A stretch of 10,582 nucleotides of DNA from Pseudomonadota bacterium (lineage in GTDB: Bacteria > Pseudomonadota > Gammaproteobacteria > Xanthomonadales > Xanthomonadaceae). The DNA is taken from NCBI GenBank assembly GCA_023444765.1, contig JAEXLY010000023.1, positions 1-10,582 of the forward strand, read 5' to 3'. The notes under the pieces are model-generated. The model ran no database searches and had not been told where the DNA came from. It saw nothing but the letters and a program-made list of their open reading frames with translations. Positions within the stretch are counted from its first letter, which is position 1, and each line of letters opens with the position of its first letter. The translations under genes and the position numbers were made by a program. Below are positions 5,686 to 10,582 of the stretch, piece after piece.

Positions 5686-6153
5686 ATGCACACCACCCCG
5701 TTCGCCGCACTGCCGTCGCCGCCCTATTACGCGGTGATCTTCAGCTCCCAGCGCGCCGGCGCCGACGACGGCTACGCCGAGATGGCCGAACGCATGGTGG
5801 AACTCGCGCAGCAGCAGCCGGGCTTCCTGGGCCTGGAGTCGGTGCGCGGCGCGGATGGCTTCGGCATCACCGTGGCGTACTGGGAAAGCGAGGAGGCGAT
5901 CCGCGCCTGGCGCCTGCATGCCGAGCATACGGCCGCCCGTGAGCGCGGGCGCGCCGAGTGGTACCTGCATTTCGAACTGCGCGTGGCGCGGGTGGAACGC
6001 GCTTACGGCTGGGACCGGGCCGCGGCCGCAGGCTCCGCCGGGCGCGACGACGACCGGGGTCGCGCCGGGCCGCGCGATCCTGCGATCATGCACAACTCCG
6101 CGATCCGGCGTGGCGCCGGGAACGCGGATGCCGAAAAGGACAAGTCACCTTGA
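5686..6153 (+). CDS. antibiotic biosynthesis monooxygenase (ABM) family protein
   Basis: A 155-residue protein. Residues about 12-108 form a small ferredoxin-like dimeric alpha/beta-barrel (ABM/YgiN-like) domain: YYAVIFSSQRAG, ERMVELAQQQPGFLGLES, GITVAYWESEEAIRAWRLHAEH and RGRAEWYLHFELRVARVER. Family members include quinol or polyketide monooxygenases and heme-degrading enzymes, but this subtype is usually just 'hypothetical'. As I recall, close relatives lie between trpD and trpC in other Xanthomonadaceae. AGGA (5674-5677) stands 8 nt before the ATG. Homologues I remember end near residue 105-110. Here an Ala/Arg/Asp-rich, apparently disordered tail continues from about 111 to 155, and its stop overlaps the TTG start of trpC by 4 nt. 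The tail may exist mainly to couple the two genes. The catalytic role is unknown. Confidence 0.85.
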   Translation: MHTTPFAALPSPPYYAVIFSSQRAGADDGYAEMAERMVELAQQQPGFLGLESVRGADGFGITVAYWESEEAIRAWRLHAEHTAARERGRAEWYLHFELRVARVERAYGWDRAAAAGSAGRDDDRGRAGPRDPAIMHNSAIRRGAGNADAEKDKSP

Positions 6154-6977
6154 ACCACCTGTTGCGCCCGGCGTTCCCGCGCCGCGACGACATCCTGCAG
6201 AAGATCCTGGCGCGCAAGGTCGAGGAGGTCGCCGCGCGCTCCGCGGCCCGGCCGCTGGCGCAGGTGCGTGCCCTGGCCGCCGACATGCCTCCCGCGCGCG
6301 GTTTCGCCAGCGCGATCGAGGCGAGGATCGCCGGCGGGGCGCCGGCGGTGATCGCCGAGGTCAAGAAGGCGAGCCCGTCCAGGGGCGTGATCCGGCCGGA
6401 TTTCCACCCCGCGCAGATCGCCCGCAGTTACGAGGCCGGCGGCGCGGCCTGCCTGTCGGTGCTGACCGACGTGGACTTCTTCCAGGGCGCCGACGCCTAC
6501 CTGCAGGAAGCGCGCGCGGCCTGTGCGCTGCCGGTACTGCGCAAGGATTTCACCGTCGATCCCTACCAGGTGCACGAGGCGCGCGCGCTTGGCGCCGACT
6601 GCATCCTGCTGATCGTGGCCGCCCTGTCCGACGGCCAGCTGGCCGAATTGTCCGGTGCCGCGATGGAGCTGGGCCTGGACGTGCTGGTCGAGGTGCACGA
6701 CATCGACGAGCTCGAGCGCGCCATCCAGGTGCCGGCGCCGCTGCTGGGCATCAACAACCGCAGCCTGCGCACCTTCGACGTGTCGCTCGACACCACGCTG
6801 TCGCTCCGGGGGGCGGTGCCGCGCGACCGGCGGCTGGTCACCGAGAGCGGCATCCACACCGCGGCCGACGTCGCGCGCATGCGCGAGGCCGGCATCGACG
6901 CCTTCCTCGTGGGCGAGGCGTTCATGCGCGAGTCCGATCCGGGTGCGGCGCTGCGCCGGCTGTTCTTCCCGGCATGA
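6150..6977 (+). CDS. trpC: indole-3-glycerol phosphate synthase
   Basis: TrpC closes the ring of carboxyphenylamino-deoxyribulose phosphate with loss of CO2 and water. It is a 275-residue TIM barrel whose active-site residues are all present: Glu70 and Lys72 in AEVKKASPS, Lys132 in LRKDF, Glu181 in VLVEVHD, Asn202 in INNR, and Glu232-Ser233 in TESGI. There is no TrpF domain fused. No in-frame ATG exists near the N-terminus. I chose the TTG at 6150 because AAGGA (6136-6140) precedes it by 9 nt and the resulting N-terminus leads straight into the conserved DDILQKILARK. It overlaps the stop of the ABM gene (TTGA) and the start of the HAD gene (ATGA), so translation is probably coupled on both sides. 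Confidence 0.96.
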   Translation: MNHLLRPAFPRRDDILQKILARKVEEVAARSAARPLAQVRALAADMPPARGFASAIEARIAGGAPAVIAEVKKASPSRGVIRPDFHPAQIARSYEAGGAACLSVLTDVDFFQGADAYLQEARAACALPVLRKDFTVDPYQVHEARALGADCILLIVAALSDGQLAELSGAAMELGLDVLVEVHDIDELERAIQVPAPLLGINNRSLRTFDVSLDTTLSLRGAVPRDRRLVTESGIHTAADVARMREAGIDAFLVGEAFMRESDPGAALRRLFFPA

Positions 6978-7693
6978 ACGGGCACGCAGGCCCACGCCAG
7001 CCGCTGCGGGTGGTGTTCGACTTCGACCACACGCTCTACGACGGCGATTCGGGCAGCCACCTGTTCGCCTGGCTGATCCGGCGCAGCTGGTGGCGTACCG
7101 CGCTTGCCCTGCTGGCCACGCCGGTGCTCGGGCCGATGGTGGCGTTCCTGCCCACGCGGCGCTACGGCATCTCCGGCTATGTCTGGATCGGCACGGTCGG
7201 CATGCGCGGCCCGCGCACCCTGGACGACGCCATCGACCGCTATGTGGCCGGCCATGAGGCGCAGATCCGGCAGCGGCTGCTGCCGGTGGCGCTGGACGTG
7301 CTGCACCGGCATCGCGAGGCCGGCGACCGCGTGGTGATCGCCACGGGCGCGCCCCCGGAACTGGCCCGCGCGATCCTGGCCTTCGTCGCGCACGAGGCGG
7401 TCCCGGTGATCGGGACCGTGGTCGGCCCGCGCCTGGGGGCGATCGTGGCCGTGCGCCACTGCCACGCCGAGGAGAAGATGCGGATGCTGCGCGAACAGGA
7501 GCTGGGCGAGGTCGACATCGCCTATTCCGACTCCAGCGCCGACCTGCCGCTGCTGCTGGCGGCGCGTTCGCCGGTGGTGGTCAATCCCAAGCGCGGCAAC
7601 GAGGCGATGTTCCGGCGGCGGCTGGGGCCCGGCACGCCGGTCCTCAACTGGGGCTGTCACGATCGGGGCGGAGATCCGGTGGCGGGATCCTGA
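6974..7693 (+). CDS. HAD-IB family hydrolase (phosphoserine-phosphatase-like)
   Basis: A 239-residue HAD-superfamily phosphatase of subfamily IB. Motif I is FDFDHTL with nucleophile Asp16 and Asp18, motif II is Thr124 in IATG, motif III is Lys168 in EEKM, and motif IV is Asp186 and Asp190 in YSDSSADLP. Residues 42-60 (TALALLATPVLGPMVAFLP) form a hydrophobic stretch in the cap, typical of this subgroup, possibly membrane-associated or lipid-facing. The substrate is unknown; relatives act on phosphoserine or on lipid or small phosphomonoesters. The ATG overlaps the trpC stop by 4 nt (ATGA), so it is co-expressed with tryptophan genes, though no pathway step requires it. It ends 20 bp from the convergent GNAT gene, with no obvious terminator between them. 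Confidence 0.9.
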   Translation: MNGHAGPRQPLRVVFDFDHTLYDGDSGSHLFAWLIRRSWWRTALALLATPVLGPMVAFLPTRRYGISGYVWIGTVGMRGPRTLDDAIDRYVAGHEAQIRQRLLPVALDVLHRHREAGDRVVIATGAPPELARAILAFVAHEAVPVIGTVVGPRLGAIVAVRHCHAEEKMRMLREQELGEVDIAYSDSSADLPLLLAARSPVVVNPKRGNEAMFRRRLGPGTPVLNWGCHDRGGDPVAGS

Positions 7694-7713
7694 GGCTGCC
7701 CGGCGACAGGGTC

Positions 7714-8187
7714 CTACGCGTCGCCCAGGCGCTTGATGAAGCGGACCGTGCCGTCGCTGAAGCCGCAGGCGCGGTAGAAGGCATGGGCGTCGGTGCGCTG
7801 GGAGCCGCTGGACAGCTCCAGGCGCGCGGCCCCGCCGCGGCGTGCGCGACGCTCGGCTTCGCGCAGCAGCTGCCGCCCGAGCCCCTGGCCGCGCGCCGAG
7901 GCGCTCACCACCAGCGCGGTGATGCGGCAGGTGGTGGTGTCCAGCGGCAGGTAGTACATGAAATCCAGTGCCACCAGGCCTGCGACCGCGCCATCCACCC
8001 GGGCGACCACCAGGGCCTGCCGGTCGTTGTCCAGGATCGCGCTGATGCGGCGTGCCGCATCCTCCACGTCGCAGGGGTAGCCCAGCTCGCAGAGCAGGGC
8101 AGCCACGTCGTCCGCGTCGAGCAGGCCCGCGCTGCGCAGGTCGGCGTCCGGCAGGTCGCCCCGGTGCGCGAACGGGCCGTTGCTCAT
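7714..8187 (-). CDS. GNAT family N-acetyltransferase
   Basis: A 157-residue GNAT acyltransferase that would transfer an acetyl group from acetyl-CoA to an unidentified amine. Motif A is clear: ITALVVSASARGQGLGRQLL (89-108) with the pyrophosphate-binding R-G-Q-G-x-G at 99-104. The C-terminal FYRACGF (137-143) contributes the usual Tyr, and DFMYYLPLDTTTCR (75-88) is the preceding beta pair. The ATG at 8187 overlaps the clp stop codon (ATGA, 8184-8187), so this is the second gene of a clp operon. It resembles small GNAT proteins with a single domain, but I see nothing that identifies it as RimI or a toxin. No antitoxin-like partner is present. Confidence 0.88.
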   Translation of the reverse strand: MSNGPFAHRGDLPDADLRSAGLLDADDVAALLCELGYPCDVEDAARRISAILDNDRQALVVARVDGAVAGLVALDFMYYLPLDTTTCRITALVVSASARGQGLGRQLLREAERRARRGGAARLELSSGSQRTDAHAFYRACGFSDGTVRFIKRLGDA

Positions 8188-8873
8188 CGGGTCCCGTACA
8201 GCACGATGGTCTTGCCGCGGGCGTGCAGCTTGCCGTCCGCCTGCAACTTCTTGAGCACGCGTCCGGCCATCTCGCGCGAGCAGCCCACCAGCCGCGCCAG
8301 CTCCTGGCGCGAGACGCGCAGCTGGGTGCCCTCGGGATGGCTCATCGCCTCGGGCTCGCGGGTCAGGTCGTGCAGCGTCCGGGTAATGCGGTCGGTCACG
8401 TCCAGAAAGGCCAGGCGCCCGGCCTTGCGGCTGGTGTCCAGCAGCCGGCGCGAGAGCTGGGCGCCGATGGCGTACATGATCGAGGTGGCGTCGTTGGCCA
8501 GGGTGCCGTCGAACAGCTGGTACAGCCGTTCGTAGCTGATCTCGGCCAGTTCGGTCGGCACGCGCGTGCGCAGGATCACCTCGCGCACGTCGGTTTCGAT
8601 GAACAGCCCCATCTCGCCGACGAATTCGCCGGCGCCGAAATAGCCCAGCACCAGCTCGCGGCCGTCGTCCTCCTCGGTGATGATGCTCACCGAGCCGTTG
8701 ACGACGTAATAGAGGGTGCCGGCGGGGTCGCCCGGCCGGAACACCTCCGTGCGCGGCGGGTAGCGCCGGCGGTGGCAGTGGGCCAGGAAGCGTTCGATGG
8801 TCGCGGGGGACGGCGCCATCGGGTGGGAGGGGCGTCGATAGCTGCTGATGAGGGCCACAGGGCTGGGTTTCAT
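8184..8873 (-). CDS. clp: Clp, Crp-like global transcription regulator
   Basis: A 229-residue Crp-family regulator matching Xanthomonas Clp (230 residues), which controls virulence, extracellular enzymes and polysaccharide genes and is inactivated by cyclic-di-GMP. The cyclic-nucleotide fold covers about 24-140 (FRPGDPAGTLYYVVNGSVSI, GEFVGEMGLF). The helix-turn-helix at 187-210 reads VSRQELARLVGCSREMAGR, with the Crp-type Arg-Glu...Arg contacts at 200, 201 and 205. Residues reported as important in Clp (Asp70, Glu99, Arg154, Arg166, Asp170) correspond here to Asp69, Glu98, Arg153, Arg165 and Asp169, so cyclic-di-GMP sensing is likely kept. The ATG at 8873 gives the family length; an upstream ATG at 8948 would lie before the candidate promoter. 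The N-terminal 20 residues differ from other Clp proteins I recall, and the start has no strong ribosome-binding site. Confidence 0.95.
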   Translation of the reverse strand: MKPSPVALISSYRRPSHPMAPSPATIERFLAHCHRRRYPPRTEVFRPGDPAGTLYYVVNGSVSIITEEDDGRELVLGYFGAGEFVGEMGLFIETDVREVILRTRVPTELAEISYERLYQLFDGTLANDATSIMYAIGAQLSRRLLDTSRKAGRLAFLDVTDRITRTLHDLTREPEAMSHPEGTQLRVSRQELARLVGCSREMAGRVLKKLQADGKLHARGKTIVLYGTR

Positions 8874-8898
8874 GCAAGGGTGAACGGGGGATGCGGTG

Positions 8899-8927
8899 AG
8901 AGTAGGCCGTCCTCGGCCGGCGAGCAA
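8899..8927 (-). promoter_or_regulatory. candidate clp promoter
   Basis: On the minus strand TTGCTC (8927-8922, 4 of 6) is followed after exactly 17 bp by TACTCT (8904-8899, 3 of 6), which implies a transcript start near 8892, about 19 nt before the clp ATG. I saw no TGTGA-N6-TCACA site nearby that would indicate autoregulation. Confidence 0.45.
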
Positions 8928-8959
8928 ACGTCTTGCCCCCACGGTCACCCGCTTTGCCG

Positions 8960-8965
8960 CATAAT
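8960..8965 (+). promoter_or_regulatory. candidate speD -10 element
   Basis: CATAAT matches five of six -10 bases and would start transcription near 8972, about 30 nt before the speD GTG. No good -35 exists at 16-18 bp; TTGCCC (8933-8938) is 21 bp away. The element is therefore tentative. Confidence 0.35.
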
Positions 8966-9001
8966 TCCGCCCTTCGTCCGCCCGACCGGGGTCCGTCCGA
9001 C

Positions 9002-9796
9002 GTGGTCAAGCCGTTGCCTCGCCTGAAGCTCCAGGGCTTCAACAATCTCACCAAGTCCCTGTCGTTCAACATCTACGACGTCTGCTACGCGGCGTCGGAG
9101 GAGGAGCGCCGGCGCTATATCGAGTACATCGACGAGCAGTACGATGCCGACCGGCTGACCCAGATCCTGACCGACGTGGCCGAGATCATCGGCGCCAACA
9201 TCCTCAACATCGCCCGCCAGGACTACGACCCCCAGGGCGCGTCGGTGACCATCCTCATCTCCGAGGAGCCGGTGATCGACAAGAAGGACGCCGGCAAGGG
9301 GCTGATCTCCGATGCGGTGGTGGCGCACCTGGACAAGTCGCACATCACGGTGCACACCTATCCGGAAACCCATCCGGACAACGGCATCGCGACCTTCCGC
9401 GCCGACATCGACGTGTCGACCTGCGGGGTGATCTCGCCGCTGAAGGCGCTGAACTACCTGATCGAGAGCCTCGAGTCGGACATCGTGGTGATGGACTACC
9501 GCGTGCGCGGCTTCACCCGCGACATCAAGGGCAAGAAGCACTTCATCGACCACAAGATCAACTCGATCCAGGACTACCTGGCCAAGAACATCAAGGCCCG
9601 GTACGAGATGCTCGACGTCAATGTCTACCAGGAGAACATCTTCCACACCAAGATGCACCTGAAGGACTTCGACCTCGACCAGTACCTGTTCGAGGAAAAG
9701 GCGCGCAACCTGTCATTCAAGGAGCGCATGAAGATCGAGGCGCGGCTCAAGCGCGAGATCGAGGAGCTGTATCACGGCCGGAACCTCGTCGATTGA
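9002..9796 (+). CDS. speD: S-adenosylmethionine decarboxylase proenzyme (E. coli type)
   Basis: SpeD decarboxylates S-adenosylmethionine to give the aminopropyl donor for spermidine synthesis. The 264 residues equal the E. coli enzyme in length and share long identical stretches. The proenzyme should cleave itself between Lys112 and Ser113 in HLDKSHITVHTYPE, with Ser113 becoming the pyruvoyl cofactor. Cys141 in STCGVISPLK matches the catalytic cysteine. The GTG at 9002 gives the conserved MVKPLPRL start; no ATG is available nearby, and the only ribosome-binding-site-like sequence is a weak GGGG (8988-8991). It is divergent from clp with a 128-bp shared spacer. It ends before an intrinsic terminator. 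No speE is next to it. Confidence 0.97.
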   Translation: MVKPLPRLKLQGFNNLTKSLSFNIYDVCYAASEEERRRYIEYIDEQYDADRLTQILTDVAEIIGANILNIARQDYDPQGASVTILISEEPVIDKKDAGKGLISDAVVAHLDKSHITVHTYPETHPDNGIATFRADIDVSTCGVISPLKALNYLIESLESDIVVMDYRVRGFTRDIKGKKHFIDHKINSIQDYLAKNIKARYEMLDVNVYQENIFHTKMHLKDFDLDQYLFEEKARNLSFKERMKIEARLKREIEELYHGRNLVD

Positions 9797-9802
9797 CGAG
9801 GG

Positions 9803-9830
9803 GTGAGTCGTGACTGGTGATTGGTGATTC
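9803..9830 (+). repeat. four-unit heptamer repeat after speD
   Basis: Four degenerate tandem units GTGAGTC, GTGACTG, GTGATTG and GTGATTC, the opposite orientation of the array before trpD and also 28 bp long. Positions 9817-9831 (GTGATTGGTGATTCG) form a perfect 15-bp inverted repeat with 9887-9901, enclosing the terminator. Confidence 0.75.
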
Positions 9831-9853
9831 GAAAGAGCGCCCGCCACCAGACC

Positions 9854-9885
9854 AGGGCCCCGCCGAAGCGGGGCCTTTGCTTTTT
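9854..9885 (+). terminator. Rho-independent terminator of speD
   Basis: The 8-bp GC stem GGCCCCGC (9856-9863) / GCGGGGCC (9868-9875) with a CGAA loop is extended by G-T and A-T pairs at its base, then followed by TTTGCTTTTT (9876-9885). Read on the minus strand the loop is TTCG closed by C-G, a very stable tetraloop, but no T-run follows there. It may therefore only partly serve coq7. Confidence 0.9.
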
Positions 9886-9887
9886 GC

Positions 9888-9908
9888 GAATCACCAATCA
9901 CGAATCAC
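9888..9908 (+). repeat. three-unit heptamer repeat overlapping the coq7 stop
   Basis: GAATCAC, CAATCAC and GAATCAC in tandem. The last unit contains the coq7 stop codon (TCA on this strand, 9905-9907). It is the inverted partner of the array at 9803-9830 and shares 18 nt with the array before trpD. Confidence 0.75.
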
Positions 9909-10582
9909 AGCCTGTACGCCACGGTCTTCATCACCTTCGAGGCCGCCGCCATCAGGGTCGGGATCGGTTGCGGCAGGATGCGGGCGCCGGCCATCTCGGC
10001 CTCCAGCGCGTGGCGGGCCTCGTCGGCCTTCATCTGCTCCAGGATCTCGCGGCTGCGCCGGTCGGCGACGGGCAGGTCCTGCAGGTGCTCGTCCAGGTGC
10101 GCTTCCACCTGGCGCTCGGTCTCGACCACGAATCCCAGGTTCCAGCCGTCGCCGCGCAGCCCGGCCAGTACGCCCAGCGCGTAGCTGCCGCCGTACCAGA
10201 GCGGGTTGAACAGGCTGGGGCGGCTGTCGAGTTCGCGCAGGCGGTCGGCGCACCAGGCCAGGTGGTCGGTCTCCTCCTGCGCCGCCTCCAGCAGGTGTTC
10301 ACGGGTGGCCTCCTCGCGCGCGACCGCGGCCTGGCCGAAATACAGGCCCTGGGCGCAGACCTCGCCGACATGGTTGATCCGCATCAGCCCCGCGGCATGG
10401 CGGCGCTCGCCGGGCGAGAGCGCGGCGTCCGGGGTGTCGCCGGCCGGATTGCCGCGGCTGGCGGCCGGCTGGCCGAGCACGGTCTCCAGCGCGCGCTGGG
10501 CCTCGACCAGGATGCGGTCGAGCCGGTCGAGGCGCCGGGGGGCGCCGGGCGGGGGGGCGGGGGGGGGGGGGGGGGGGGGGGG
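9905..10582 (-). CDS. coq7: 3-demethoxyubiquinol 3-hydroxylase, 5' end missing
   Basis: Coq7 is a membrane-bound diiron enzyme that hydroxylates the penultimate ubiquinone intermediate. Numbering from the GTG at 10480, iron ligands are visible: Glu40 in NHVGE, Glu70 and His73 in EETDH, a Glu in VETERQVEAH (119-128), and Glu154 and His157 in DEARH. The C-terminus KTVAYRL is conserved. That GTG is not the real start: family-like sequence RLDRLDRILVEAQRALET continues upstream to about 10534, and the frame stays open to the window edge. Homologues I recall are about 217 residues, which would put the start near 10558, but there the sequence decays into a G homopolymer (poly-Pro codons) with no start codon. 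The N-terminus is therefore truncated or corrupted. Confidence 0.93.
   Translation of the reverse strand, partial: PPPPPPPPAPPPGAPRRLDRLDRILVEAQRALETVLGQPAASRGNPAGDTPDAALSPGERRHAAGLMRINHVGEVCAQGLYFGQAAVAREEATREHLLEAAQEETDHLAWCADRLRELDSRPSLFNPLWYGGSYALGVLAGLRGDGWNLGFVVETERQVEAHLDEHLQDLPVADRRSREILEQMKADEARHALEAEMAGARILPQPIPTLMAAASKVMKTVAYRL
10559..10582. other. terminal poly-G tract, probable sequencing artefact
   Basis: There are 24 consecutive G bases at the very end, preceded by seven more before a single C at 10558. Dark-cycle poly-G reads from two-colour sequencing are a common cause of such ends. It lies where coq7 should start. Confidence 0.8.

Noticed and set aside
4594..6093. Minus-strand open frame of 499 codons opposite trpD and the ABM gene
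   Set aside because: Antisense shadow with Ser/Thr/Arg-rich composition and no domain.
8874..8948. Upstream ATG at 8948 as the clp start (254 residues)
   Set aside because: The extra 25 residues are not found in Clp proteins I recall, and this start would lie upstream of the best promoter candidate.

Overview
This is a GC-rich chromosomal segment (roughly 70% GC by eye). It is most likely from a member of the Xanthomonadaceae (Lysobacteraceae), such as the Lysobacter, Luteimonas or Pseudoxanthomonas group. The best lineage marker is the Crp-family regulator on the minus strand (8184-8873). It closely resembles Xanthomonas Clp as I remember it, keeps the residues tied to cyclic-di-GMP rather than cAMP, and lies next to divergent speD and then coq7, as in that family. 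All assignments come from reading the sequence and recalled family knowledge; no database search was run.

Layout, left to right. 1-215 holds no gene I can defend. A YegS-type lipid kinase (216-1160, +) precedes the tryptophan genes. trpE (GTG start at 1294) is preceded by an apparent attenuator region: a 46-codon leader ORF with Trp-Arg-Trp-Trp, a hairpin carrying those Trp codons, and a segment perfectly complementary to the trpE ribosome-binding site. Two small minus-strand genes (a DUF2249 protein and an FmdE-like protein) then separate trpE from the rest of the pathway. The run trpG - trpD - antibiotic-biosynthesis-monooxygenase-like protein - trpC - HAD-IB hydrolase follows (3941-7693, +), and its last three genes overlap by 4 nt at each junction. 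The minus-strand pair clp-GNAT (8873 down to 7714) also overlaps by 4 nt. speD (9002-9796, +) ends at a strong intrinsic terminator and meets coq7 (-) convergently. coq7 runs off the right edge.

How the genes work together. TrpE and TrpG form anthranilate synthase. TrpD adds the phosphoribosyl group to anthranilate, and TrpC closes the indole ring to give indole-3-glycerol phosphate. trpF, trpB and trpA are not in this window. Clp is a global regulator and SpeD makes the aminopropyl donor for spermidine. Coq7 hydroxylates a ubiquinone precursor.

Most worth a second look: the candidate translational attenuator in front of trpE, the minus-strand FmdE-like/DUF2249 insertion with a Crp/Fnr-type palindrome upstream, and a family of 7-bp repeats that appears three times and flanks the speD terminator as a perfect 15-bp inverted repeat. 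The last 24 bases are an uninterrupted G run that looks like a sequencing or assembly artefact at a contig end. It hides the start of coq7.
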